Part shown: positions 17,615-26,032 of the stretch, piece after piece
How the letters are laid out: each line of letters starts with the position of its first letter
Numbering within the stretch: the stretch's first letter is position 1
Source of the DNA: Mycobacterium sp. ENV421
GTDB taxonomy: Bacteria > Actinomycetota > Actinomycetes > Mycobacteriales > Mycobacteriaceae
Length of the DNA stretch: 64,000 bases
NCBI RefSeq assembly: GCF_002887815.1
Contig: NZ_PDHO01000004.1
Location: forward strand, 302,827 to 366,826
Direction of reading: 5' to 3'
Program-made: the position numbers and the translations under genes
Notes under the pieces: generated by a model
The model's database searches: none
The model's input: the letters and a program-made list of their open reading frames with translations, nothing else
Told to the model about the DNA's origin: nothing

Positions 17615-18304
17615 ATGCGCAAGGCGACCCTGGCCACGCTGATCGCGGCCGCCGCGATCACGGGCGCCCCCGGCATCGCCGCGGCCGCGCCCACGAACTA
17701 CTGCGGCGATCTCAAGGGCGTCGACAACGGGCAGACGTGCGATATTCAGCAATCCGCCTCGGCATACCAGGTCAAGATCAGCTTCCCCAGCCGCTACCCG
17801 GACCTCAAGCCCGTCGCCGACTACATCAGCCGGACTCGCGACGGCTTCCTCAACGTGGCCAAGGCGTCCAATCCGGGCGACGTGCCGTTCGAGCTCGACA
17901 TCACCGCAACCTCGTACACCTCGACGGTCCCGCCCCGTACCAGCGAGTCCCTGGTCCTGCAGAACTACGAGAACATCGGCGGCGCACACCCCGGCACATC
18001 GTTCAAAGCGTTCAACTGGGATCAGGCCTCCGGCACGCCGATCACCTACGACACGCTGTGGCGCCCGGACGCCGACCCCTTGCCGGTGGTGTATCCGATC
18101 GTCGTCGCCGAATTGCAGAAACAGGCCGGCCAGCCGATCTCGGTCGATCCGGTGACGGGGATGGACCCCGCGAGTTACCAGGACTTCGCGATCACCAACG
18201 ACGGCGTGATCTTCTTCTTCAGCCAGGGCCAGCTGCTGCCCGAGTCGGCGGGCGCCACCCAGGTGCTGGTTCCGCGCTCGGCGATCGATCCGTTATTGGC
18301 CTGA
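17615..18304 (+). CDS. MPT64-family secreted protein
   Basis: 229 residues. Signal peptide at 1-26 ending GIAAAA-PTNYC. The mature part tracks M. tuberculosis MPT64 over its full length, sharing YCGDLKGVDNGQTC, FKAFNWDQASGTPITYDTLW and ITNDGVIFFF, with the Cys pair preserved. MPT64 is a major secreted antigen with a DUF3298/RsiV-type fold; its molecular role is not settled. Its end overlaps the end of the opposing methyltransferase by 12 bases. Confidence 0.93.
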   Translation: MRKATLATLIAAAAITGAPGIAAAAPTNYCGDLKGVDNGQTCDIQQSASAYQVKISFPSRYPDLKPVADYISRTRDGFLNVAKASNPGDVPFELDITATSYTSTVPPRTSESLVLQNYENIGGAHPGTSFKAFNWDQASGTPITYDTLWRPDADPLPVVYPIVVAELQKQAGQPISVDPVTGMDPASYQDFAITNDGVIFFFSQGQLLPESAGATQVLVPRSAIDPLLA

Positions 18305-19147
18305 GCGCGCCCGCGGCGTGACACACACTGCCGCGCTCCACATCTTGTCGCCCGGGTTGCGCGGATCGGGCTGCGGTAGGCGGGCCGCGAGCCGAAGGAG
18401 CAGCGGCAACCGCCGAAACCGGCGGGCCGCCGTCAACAGTGATTCCGAGGAAACGACCGACCAGCCCAGGTTTTCGAAGAACGCCAGCCCGTTGGGTGGG
18501 GCGAACTTGATCGGCGCGTTGCGCATCATGCCGTCGGTCTTGTCGTTCATCGTCTTCTTGATCCCGCCGGATCCGAAATCGAATGTCCACCAAGCAATCT
18601 CGGGGCGCTTAAAAGCCGCGGACAGCCCGATGACATCGGCTTCGTCCAGATACATCAGCAGACCCTCGGTCAGCACGAAGGCTTTCGTCGCCCCGGCGAG
18701 AGCCTCGTCGAGAAACGCGTTCCGGGCGCGCGGATCGGCCAGGTCTACGGCGTGGCGCGACAGCCGGCAGCGCGGGGTCTGATCGGCCAGCAGTTGCTCT
18801 TTCTCGGCGACCAGGGCCGGAAGGTCGGCTTCGACCCACTCCAGCCCGGCCGGCAGGTCCAGCCGGTAGGGCCGGGTGTCGAGACCGGCCGCCAGGTTCA
18901 GCACCCTGTCACACCCTTGGCTGATGGCCTGCGCAATGAGGTCGTCGATGATCTTGGTGCGGGCGACCAGCCACCAGCCGTCGCGAATGCTGCGCGGCGC
19001 GGCGGCGATGATGGCGTGACCCTGTTGCCCCGCCAGCCGTTCGGCCAGCGGATCGCGGAACAGCGCGTCGGGCCGCGCCGATTCCTTCGCCCGGTGCGCG
19101 GTCACCCAGCGGGCGGTGTCGGAGACGTTCGAGACGAGCGAGTCCAT
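18293..19147 (-). CDS. SAM-dependent methyltransferase of the mycobacterial LCMT-like family
   Basis: 284 residues from the ATG at 19147. The opening SDTARWVTAHRAKESARPDALFRDPLAERLAG is family-diagnostic in pattern, and NLAAGLDTRPYRLDLPAGLEWVEAD forms the SAM site. M. tuberculosis has many paralogues, annotated as putative O-methyltransferases with mostly unknown substrates. Upstream, after 26 bases, is a 62-residue protein, probably in the same transcript. Confidence 0.9.
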   Translation of the reverse strand: MDSLVSNVSDTARWVTAHRAKESARPDALFRDPLAERLAGQQGHAIIAAAPRSIRDGWWLVARTKIIDDLIAQAISQGCDRVLNLAAGLDTRPYRLDLPAGLEWVEADLPALVAEKEQLLADQTPRCRLSRHAVDLADPRARNAFLDEALAGATKAFVLTEGLLMYLDEADVIGLSAAFKRPEIAWWTFDFGSGGIKKTMNDKTDGMMRNAPIKFAPPNGLAFFENLGWSVVSSESLLTAARRFRRLPLLLRLAARLPQPDPRNPGDKMWSAAVCVTPRARSGQ

Positions 19148-19173
19148 GGGCGACAGTGTCCCAGACCGCGGGG

Positions 19174-19362
19174 TCAGAACACCGGCAGGTGCGCGGCCGC
19201 GATCATCGGCAGCCGGCCGGCGTTCACGGCGCGCCCTTCCACCATGGCGGGCACCCGACCGGTCCAGGTCGCGCCGTAATAGGGATCGATCGGAGTCAGC
19301 GCATCCGCGCCGCCGAGGCTGTTGCCCACCCGCTCCAGCCAACGCGAGATTCGAGCCTTCAT
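19174..19362 (-). CDS. Small conserved-type protein, 62 residues
   Basis: The ATG at 19362 follows a strong CTGGAGGT ribosome site, the reason for calling it. Sequence is basic at the N-terminus (MKARISRWLERVGNSL), then DPYYGATWTGRVPAMVEG, ending hydrophobic. No domain recognised. It leads directly into the methyltransferase gene. An upstream extension would lack a ribosome site and run into the divergent gene. Confidence 0.6.
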   Translation of the reverse strand: MKARISRWLERVGNSLGGADALTPIDPYYGATWTGRVPAMVEGRAVNAGRLPMIAAAHLPVF

Positions 19363-19503
19363 GGCTGACCTCCAGTTCGGTGTTGTCGTCGTTGCCATGA
19401 CTCTGCTGGTTCGCGAGCGTCGACGGCATCGGCCGGTCGGCCGATGCAGAGGATGAATCCGGTGTCCACCAATCGGGGGACGTCGGGCTGCCATGCTGTT
19501 CCC

Positions 19504-20634
19504 ATGCCTCGTCTGCCTCGCCGGATCACATCGGATCTGACCGCCGTCGTGGCCGGGCTGGAGGGCAAGCTCACTGAACGACGTCGTGACCTCAAGGTGC
19601 AGTTGGGCGCCTTCCGTGGTGTTCACGTGGTGGTCTACCGCGGGTATGTGGCCGAGGACGTCGCCAAGGTCCGGGTCCGGGTGATGGAGACACCGGAGTT
19701 GCCCGGCGACAGCAGGATCCCGTACTGGGACGTCGCGCAGAGCAATGTGCGACGGCACGCGACGTTGTCCATCGTCGGTACCGAGGTCGAGCTGCGCATC
19801 GGCAGGCATCGGGCCACCGAGGTCACCGACAGCCACGGCTTCGCCAACTTCTCACTGCCGGTGCCCAAGCTGCGGGTCGGCTGGCACACGGCGGAGGCGG
19901 TCGCCGCGGGGATCGGTGACGACGAACCGGCCGTCGGCACCGGCTGGGTGATGAAACCGTCGCTGGCCGCGCCCTATCTGGTGATCTCCGACATCGACGA
20001 CACCATTCTTCTCACCGGCCTGACCGAGGGTGTGGCGATGGTCGCCAGGACCTTGCTGCACGCTGTGGAGCAACGCAGGGCGATCCCCGGCATGGCGCCG
20101 TTCTACCGCGGTCTGGCCCGCGGCGTCGAGAGCCGCACCGGCAGCCGTCGAGCGGAACCCACGTTCTTCTACGTCTCGACGGGCAGCTGGTCGTTCTATT
20201 CGATGCTGGAACAGTTCGTGGAATTGCGCGCCTTTCCGCCAGGTCCGATGTTCCTCACCGACTGGGGCCCGACCGAGCGCTACCTGCGACGCAGCGGTGC
20301 CGAGCACAAACGAGCCGCCGTGCGCCGGCTGTTCGAGGCCTATCCACGGATGCGTTTCGTCGTCATCGGCGACAGCGGTCAGCGCGATCCGCTGATCTAC
20401 GAGGAGGTGGCGCGCGAATTCCCCGCACGGGTGCTCGCGGCCATCATCCGGCAGGTCGGCGCCGACGACGACGAGCGCAACGTGTCATTGCGCGAGCACG
20501 CGCAGGCGCTGCGCGACGAGGGCATTCCAATGCACCTGGTGGCAGACGCCGGGCAGGCCGCCGAACTGGCCCGCAGTCTGCGTCTCTGCGACGAAGACAC
20601 GGTCTCCGAAGTGCGCGCCGAACTGAACGACTGA
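19504..20634 (+). CDS. App1-family (DUF2183) phosphatase-domain protein
   Basis: 376 residues from the ATG at 19504. A beta-rich N-terminal part (about 30-155) precedes a HAD-type catalytic domain opening with SDIDDTI (Asp163, Asp165), then FFYVSTGSWSF and VVIGDSGQRDP. Yeast App1 is a Mg-dependent phosphatidate phosphatase with this domain; bacterial members are uncharacterised. Starts further upstream are in frame but lie inside the opposing small gene's promoter region. Confidence 0.82.
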   Translation: MPRLPRRITSDLTAVVAGLEGKLTERRRDLKVQLGAFRGVHVVVYRGYVAEDVAKVRVRVMETPELPGDSRIPYWDVAQSNVRRHATLSIVGTEVELRIGRHRATEVTDSHGFANFSLPVPKLRVGWHTAEAVAAGIGDDEPAVGTGWVMKPSLAAPYLVISDIDDTILLTGLTEGVAMVARTLLHAVEQRRAIPGMAPFYRGLARGVESRTGSRRAEPTFFYVSTGSWSFYSMLEQFVELRAFPPGPMFLTDWGPTERYLRRSGAEHKRAAVRRLFEAYPRMRFVVIGDSGQRDPLIYEEVAREFPARVLAAIIRQVGADDDERNVSLREHAQALRDEGIPMHLVADAGQAAELARSLRLCDEDTVSEVRAELND

Positions 20635-20675
20635 ACACCGACATCAATATTTGCTGAACTGATAGTCTCTGCAGC

Positions 20676-21902
20676 GTGCAGGCATCGGGGTATTTCGCAG
20701 GCGGTGTGCTCGCGCTCGGGATCGGCGCTGGGCTCTTCCTCGGGCACGGGGTGGCCTCGGCCGCTCCCGACGCCGGATCCGCTGCCCAGAAGTCGGTGAC
20801 GAAGCCCGCCGCCAAGTCGGCGCGGCAGGCCGGCCGACCCACGCCGGCACGCAGTGACACTCACCACCCGGCCGCACGACTGGCCGCACGCTCTGCTCCC
20901 CGATCGATCGAAAAGACAACCGCGACAACGACTGTGGCGCCCACTGTATCGGTGACACTGCCGCCGATTCCGGTCGTCAGTGGCGCGTCGTTCACGGTGT
21001 CCACCGGATTCATGAAGCCGTTTGCCACGAATTTCGTTGCCGCCGGCGGTGATCCGGCCGACAGCGCACGGTTCTTCTTCGGCGACCTGGCCGTCAAGAG
21101 TCTGGACTCGCTGGCCGAGGACAACATACCGGCACCCCAGGTGCGGTTGCTGATGGGCAACCTGGCGGCATCGGGCTACTTCGGCGGAATCTGGTTGCGC
21201 GACAACCTGCACGCCAGCCCCACCAGCACCCCGGCGATCCCGGCACCCCCTGGGCCGTTCCCGGCAATCGACCTGTCCCCGTCGGCGATCGGCATCCGGT
21301 TGTTCGACGCGGTGTCGGCCGGGTTGACGGGCGCGGCGGCCAGTGCGCCGGATTGGGTCGTCTCTGCGGTCGCACACGTCTCGGTGCCGGTGCTGCTGGC
21401 GCTCTACGGGTACAACCGCGGCTATCTGCAGGTGGTACTGGAGCATCCGCCGGCGGGCGTGCCGTCGATGCAGGACACATTGGCCTGCAGCGGCTTTCTG
21501 GCGTGCAACTCGACGGCGTTCCCGCTGGAACTCGCCACGCATTACGACAGCGCACTGGGCAAGCTCGACGACCCGGCCACGCCCGGCTGGGCGGAGATGT
21601 CGATGTGGACCAGCGTGCTCCAAGGAGCTACCGGCGCGGGGCGGTTCGTCTGGGAAGGGCTGGCCCAAGCCGGCTTCTCCCCCGCTTCGTATACCGCACT
21701 GGTGCAGCTGAGTTCGGCATACCTGATGGTCAGCAAGGCCGCCGTACTGTCCAGCATGACCGCCTACGCCGACGGCGATGCGGCCATCGGTCGCAGCTCA
21801 CTGCGGCTGCAAGCGGGACTGTGGATGTGGTCAGGCGCGTACTTCGCCGGCCTGGCCTCGAGCGCCGCTCCGGGCACCATACCGAAAGTTGTTGTCGTCT
21901 AA
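20676..21902 (+). CDS. Secreted hypothetical protein, 408 residues
   Basis: GTG start. Signal peptide ends HGVASAA-PD, followed by an Ala/Lys/Thr-rich linker to about residue 95. The globular part has aromatic-rich segments (FFFGDLAVKSLD, YFGGIWLRDNL) and one Cys pair (LACSGFLACNS). No known domain recognised. Mycobacteria carry several exported proteins with this signal-linker-body layout. 41 bases after the App1-type gene. Confidence 0.75.
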   Translation: MQASGYFAGGVLALGIGAGLFLGHGVASAAPDAGSAAQKSVTKPAAKSARQAGRPTPARSDTHHPAARLAARSAPRSIEKTTATTTVAPTVSVTLPPIPVVSGASFTVSTGFMKPFATNFVAAGGDPADSARFFFGDLAVKSLDSLAEDNIPAPQVRLLMGNLAASGYFGGIWLRDNLHASPTSTPAIPAPPGPFPAIDLSPSAIGIRLFDAVSAGLTGAAASAPDWVVSAVAHVSVPVLLALYGYNRGYLQVVLEHPPAGVPSMQDTLACSGFLACNSTAFPLELATHYDSALGKLDDPATPGWAEMSMWTSVLQGATGAGRFVWEGLAQAGFSPASYTALVQLSSAYLMVSKAAVLSSMTAYADGDAAIGRSSLRLQAGLWMWSGAYFAGLASSAAPGTIPKVVVV

Positions 21903-21990
21903 GTTTTTGGAGCGCGCCCGGCGCCAGAACCGTCTACGAGGTTCCTCCTTGGCGCACACCCCACCGGGTAAGACCCGCTCGGACGGAATG

Positions 21991-22458
21991 TCAACGTGGG
22001 GGGCCAAGAATGATCTGGCCGAATTCCCTTGCCCCTTCGGCCATCTTCGAAGGCGTGATCTCGAAGTCGTCCGGTCGCGGCGTCGCCCGATCGCGCCCAG
22101 AATGCCGGAACATGCCCTCGATCCCCGCCGGAGTATTGATCATCAGCAAGTCAGCCGTCTTCGATGTGATGCGGTAAGCGTGCGGAATGTTCTTGGGCAA
22201 GAACACGATCCCACCCTCGGATAGCTCCATCTCTTGGTCATCGACCCAAACCAATGCCGTTCCCTTGATCAGCATGAAAACCTCGTCTTCGCGGGTGTGC
22301 TTGTGGTACGGCGGCGCCTCACCTTCGCCGACGTCAAACCGTCCGACCATCAATTGGCCGTCAGTTGCCTTGCCGTCCAGCAAGATCGCCAGCGTGCCAC
22401 CATCGAGCCATTCCAGTTTTTGCTGCTGTTCGGGTTGAGCCAGGTATGCCATGCTCAT
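21991..22458 (-). CDS. Cupin-domain protein
   Basis: 155 residues from the ATG at 22458; a second ATG six bases later is possible. Single conserved-barrel cupin with motif 1 PYHKHTREDEVFMLIKG (metal-binding His and Glu) and motif 2 LPKNIPHAYR. Such small cupins are dioxygenases, isomerases or binding proteins; this one cannot be assigned. It lies downstream of the NmrA-like gene on the same strand and may share its transcript. Confidence 0.82.
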   Translation of the reverse strand: MSMAYLAQPEQQQKLEWLDGGTLAILLDGKATDGQLMVGRFDVGEGEAPPYHKHTREDEVFMLIKGTALVWVDDQEMELSEGGIVFLPKNIPHAYRITSKTADLLMINTPAGIEGMFRHSGRDRATPRPDDFEITPSKMAEGAREFGQIILGPPR

Positions 22459-22549
22459 ATCGCGTCGCCTCTCGTGATAGGACAGCCAGAGGTCCTGTGT
22501 TTGTGCGGGTTCCAGGCCCCGCGCCGGCCGAACTGCCAGGTCGGGCTGA

Positions 22550-23404
22550 TCATCGGTTCCAGCGCTGATCGAGCCACTGTTCGAATGTCTGCACAGAAGG
22601 GGCGAGTTCCGCGGTGAGCGCCCGATCTGCTTGGTAGGACGGCGGCGTGGAGAACCACGTGAACATCGCGCGCAGGTCGTCATCTCCGGCAGCGGTTGTC
22701 GGCAGAGCTTCGAAACGAGCTGGTTGTGCCGCCCGGCGTCCGAAGACGTCGGCGATCTGCGAGCCGGTCAGCTCGTCGCCGGCGATCTCGACCGCTCCCG
22801 TGGGGACACGAGACGGGTCGATGAGCACAGCGCCGGCGACGGCGCCGATGTCGCTGACGGCCACCATTTGCAGCGGAACACCGTCGGGCATCGGAAGGCG
22901 CACGACTATATCGTTCGCCTCAAAGTTCGACGACTGGCTCAGCAGATTGTCATAGAAGAACGTCGGCCGCACGTATGTGGCTGGTATTTCCAGGCTTTCG
23001 ATGTACTCCTCGACGCGGCGCTTGCTCTCGAAGTGCGGGATCCCGGTGTGCCGCTCCGCGCCGCCCACCGAGCTGTACACGAGATGCTCGACTCCGGCAG
23101 ACTTGGCCGCATCCGCGATGAGGATGCCATCGTTGATCTCACCCTCCGTGCCACGGCCCGATGTCATCGTCGTCATCGCGAAGACACGTTCGACGCCCTC
23201 GAAGGCCGTGCGAACACTTGCCGGGTCGTCGAAATCAGCGATCGCCAGTTTGGCTCCGGCAGCTACCAGCGCCTGCGCAGCCGGTTTCTGCGGGTCGCGG
23301 ACCAGCGCCCGTACCGCCACCCCAGCGCTCAGCAGAGCCCGCGCGGTGGCACCGCCCTGCTGCCCGGTTGCTCCAACGACGGCGACCACACCAGATAGCG
23401 CCAC
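22550..23404 (-). CDS. NmrA-like NAD(P)-binding protein
   Basis: 284 residues. Rossmann motif VGATGQQGG near residues 10-18, then VYSSVGGAERHTGIPHFESK and the YVRPTFFYDN segment common to the NmrA/HSCARG group of atypical SDRs, which often sense NADPH or reduce quinones and lack the usual Tyr-Lys pair. The start follows an AGAAGAGTG stretch. No partner is certain; the cupin gene is next on the strand. Confidence 0.85.
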   Translation of the reverse strand: MALSGVVAVVGATGQQGGATARALLSAGVAVRALVRDPQKPAAQALVAAGAKLAIADFDDPASVRTAFEGVERVFAMTTMTSGRGTEGEINDGILIADAAKSAGVEHLVYSSVGGAERHTGIPHFESKRRVEEYIESLEIPATYVRPTFFYDNLLSQSSNFEANDIVVRLPMPDGVPLQMVAVSDIGAVAGAVLIDPSRVPTGAVEIAGDELTGSQIADVFGRRAAQPARFEALPTTAAGDDDLRAMFTWFSTPPSYQADRALTAELAPSVQTFEQWLDQRWNR

Positions 23405-23783
23405 ACTCTTCTCCGATCACGGGCCGCAGCTGTGTCGCGCGGATGCGGCGACGGTTAGGAGCGGACGAAATATTCCGCATAACGATAGGGTAGGTCGCGG
23501 CCGGCGTTCCGGCAATACGAAGTCGCTGCCGCCGCAAGGATTCGCTCCGGGCCGTCCGGATTTCGCGCCGACCAACCCCGTGGTCGATCTTGGCGCGGCC
23601 GCGCAGAACTCAGAGATCGATTGTGCTTCAAAGTCTTTTGCCGCATGCAGACCTGGCATCGCCGGTGGCTTGCCTGCAGCCCGGCTGAGTCGACTCCCTG
23701 CGGCTAGCGCTTCGTGAACGGCGACCTTCGAATCGCCATGTCGTGCTCGTCAGACGATGCGGGTGTTGTGTGACACTCGAGGG
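23405..23783. other. Intergenic region without a recognised gene
   Basis: 379 bases between the divergent NmrA-like and TetR genes. Short open frames on the minus strand (within 23417-23659) give Arg- and Ser-rich translations with no ribosome site and no protein-like pattern. GTGTGACAC at about 23768-23776 is a small palindrome just before the TetR start and might be its operator. Nothing else seen. Confidence 0.45.
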
Positions 23784-24437
23784 ATGACCGCTGAGTTGTC
23801 CCCGCAGCCACGTCGGCGCGCGGTCCGGCGCGATGCGCTCGTAAACCGAGAGAAGATTCTGCACGCCGCGGCCGACGCGATGGCCCGTCAGGGACTCAAC
23901 ATTCCGCTTGCCGACATCGCGAAGGCCGCTGGCGTCGGTGTCGGCACCTTCTATCGCGGGTTCCCGGACCGCACGGCGCTGCTGCACGCCCTGGAGCACC
24001 GCTCGTACGACATGCTCATCGACATCCTCGATCGGATCGAGGAGTCCGGGCAGACCGGCGCCGACGCGGTAGAGACCTACCTGATCGAAAGTTTGAACCT
24101 CGGCCACCAGCTGGTGCTGCCCCTGCGCGGAGCGCCGCCCCTAACTTCCGAGGCGGCCGTCGCCGCCCGTCGACGAATCAACGCCTCCCTCGAACACTTC
24201 CTCGCCGAGGGTCGCACGGCCGGGACGGTGCACCCCGACGTCAACGCCACTGATGTCATCGTCTGTGCGGTCATGACCGGCCAGCCTTTGCCCCACGGTC
24301 CCGCGTGGCCCGCCATCGGCCGCCGCCACCTCAGCTTGTTCGTTCGAGGTCTGCGATCACCTGACGAAGCACCGCTCCCGGGACCACCGGTCACGCGCGA
24401 CGACCTCGAAGCTCAGTTCGCCGCCAACGCAGACTGA
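23784..24437 (+). CDS. TetR-family regulator
   Basis: 217 residues from the ATG at 23784. The DNA-binding helix-turn-helix is at about 40-60 (PLADIAKAAGVGVGTFYRGF), preceded by a basic tail. It belongs to the group with a GVGVGTFYRxFP motif, often found next to oxidoreductases; the divergent NmrA-like gene is the likeliest target. Confidence 0.88.
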   Translation: MTAELSPQPRRRAVRRDALVNREKILHAAADAMARQGLNIPLADIAKAAGVGVGTFYRGFPDRTALLHALEHRSYDMLIDILDRIEESGQTGADAVETYLIESLNLGHQLVLPLRGAPPLTSEAAVAARRRINASLEHFLAEGRTAGTVHPDVNATDVIVCAVMTGQPLPHGPAWPAIGRRHLSLFVRGLRSPDEAPLPGPPVTRDDLEAQFAANAD

Positions 24438-24517
24438 GGGTGCAGGCACATCTGAAGGTAAAGCGCGTGAGCAAACGTTGGCGCGTCACGTCCACGAAAT
24501 TCGGCCCGGCAGCAGCG

Positions 24518-25249
24518 TCAGAGGTCGCGTTCGAGCAACACCGCACCCGCGTCGACGGAAACGATTTGGACTGCGGCAATGTCGTCGACAGGCATCGATG
24601 TGCTGCCAGCGGGCGATGCCGGTATCGCGATCCGTGCCGTCCAGGTCGCCAGCTGGGTGCGGCTCCCATCGCGACCGACCGCCACCATCGCCAGTGTGTC
24701 GGTCACCTCATCGCCGTCATGGCCGAGGTCCATCGGTCCCGCCTCATAGAGGCAGTGCATCTCGATGCGGGTCCCCCAGCTCCGGCGGGTGAGAGTGACT
24801 GTGGCAGTCAGAGGAACCGGCGTCACCGGCGTCATCGTGAGCGCGGGGGCTTCGACCGGTGCAGGCGTCACCACCATCGGGTTCGACTGAAGGGCAACGA
24901 CGGTAAGGCCGACGACCAACGCGGCCGCCCCGGACCACGCCCACGTCGCCGTCCTCGAGCGACGCCGTCGCGCAGTGACCTCGGCCAGCAATTCATCCCG
25001 CAGCGGCGGCAGCCCGGCCTGGCCACCTCGATCGTCAAGGGTGTCGACGTAACCGCGGTCGATCTGCGCCAAGAGCGCAGGCATGCCGCTGAGATCGCTG
25101 ACGGCATCAACGCACGACGGGCAGCCCATCAGGTGTGTCTCGAAATCGCGCCGCTCCGCCGGCGACAGGGAGCCGAGAACATACGCCGCATCCCACAGCG
25201 CGTACGGGTGGGTGTCGCCGGGTGACGACGGACCGTCGACTGTGGTCAT
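24518..25249 (-). CDS. RslA-like zinc-finger anti-sigma factor
   Basis: 243 residues. The N-terminal ZAS domain has His-x3-Cys-x2-Cys (FETHLMGCPSC) after AYVLGSLSPAERRDF, then one membrane helix (about 108-128) and an extracytoplasmic domain. The whole layout and the C-terminal pattern GRDGSRTQLATW...PAGSTSMPVDDIAAVQ resemble M. tuberculosis RslA, which holds SigL and releases it on oxidation of the zinc cysteines. The sigma gene normally sits directly upstream; here a TetR gene does, four bases away. Its sigma partner is therefore elsewhere or different. Confidence 0.78.
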   Translation of the reverse strand: MTTVDGPSSPGDTHPYALWDAAYVLGSLSPAERRDFETHLMGCPSCVDAVSDLSGMPALLAQIDRGYVDTLDDRGGQAGLPPLRDELLAEVTARRRRSRTATWAWSGAAALVVGLTVVALQSNPMVVTPAPVEAPALTMTPVTPVPLTATVTLTRRSWGTRIEMHCLYEAGPMDLGHDGDEVTDTLAMVAVGRDGSRTQLATWTARIAIPASPAGSTSMPVDDIAAVQIVSVDAGAVLLERDL

Positions 25250-25253
25250 CACG

Positions 25254-25895
25254 TCACCCCGAGGCCAAGCCCTCGAAGAGCCGGGTGATGAGCATGATGA
25301 CAAAGCTGTCGAAGTCGCCGCGCAACCGATCCTGATCGGACGCGAAAGGGCGCTGCATCGACATCCCCAGCAGCACAACCTCCATGAGTCGCACCGATTC
25401 GTCGATCACATGCTCCGGCGCCGCATCACCGGCGATGGAGCGCAGCAGCCCGGCGAACTGCCGCCGCTGGGTGTCCCGGAATTCGAGGTAGGCGGTGCGC
25501 AGGAATTCGTTGTGGTTGGCAGCCGCCCCGAACTCGACGACGAAGGTGACTGTGTCGAGATTGTCGATGAACAGGGTGTACAGCAGGCCGGCAGCGTCAG
25601 CCAGCCCGTCGCCGACCGACTCTGCGGGCACCAGCTGGGTCGCTGCCGTGGCGAACAGTTTCGTCGCCACATCGTTGATGGCGGCGTCGAAGAGCTTCTC
25701 TTTGGTTTCGAAGTGATAGTGCAGCAGCGTCTGGGACACCTTGGCCGTGTTGGCGATCAGGCGCATCGACGACTTCTCGTACCCGTGGGCGCGGAAGCAT
25801 TCGACCGTCGCCTCCAAGATCCGCTGCCGGGCGTCGCCGGGCGTGACCTCGGGCGACCCGACACCGTCGTTCGCCTCAACCGTTGGTGTCGACAT
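25254..25895 (-). CDS. TetR-family regulator
   Basis: 213 residues from the ATG at 25895, chosen for AAGGAG nine bases upstream. Helix-turn-helix at about 45-65 (MRLIANTAKVSQTLLHYHFE). Its end lies four bases before the anti-sigma gene, so they are translated together. The upstream gap to the CcdA-like gene holds a tandem 15-bp repeat. Confidence 0.88.
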   Translation of the reverse strand: MSTPTVEANDGVGSPEVTPGDARQRILEATVECFRAHGYEKSSMRLIANTAKVSQTLLHYHFETKEKLFDAAINDVATKLFATAATQLVPAESVGDGLADAAGLLYTLFIDNLDTVTFVVEFGAAANHNEFLRTAYLEFRDTQRRQFAGLLRSIAGDAAPEHVIDESVRLMEVVLLGMSMQRPFASDQDRLRGDFDSFVIMLITRLFEGLASG

Positions 25896-26002
25896 CGACA
25901 CTCCTTGTTTTGTGATGAACTTTCCCTGATCGCGCACTCAGTGTCCTCTTTTTTGAGTCACGAGTGGCGATTCCGGTTGGTTCAGCAGGAAACCAAGGGA
26001 TT

Positions 26003-26032
26003 TCAGTCGGTCACGACTCAGTCGGTCACGAC
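26003..26032. repeat. Perfect tandem repeat, 2 x 15 bp
   Basis: The unit TCAGTCGGTCACGAC occurs twice in direct succession. The second copy covers the stop and last codons of the CcdA-like gene; the first lies in the gap before the TetR gene. It may be a slippage product or a pair of regulator sites. Confidence 0.75.
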
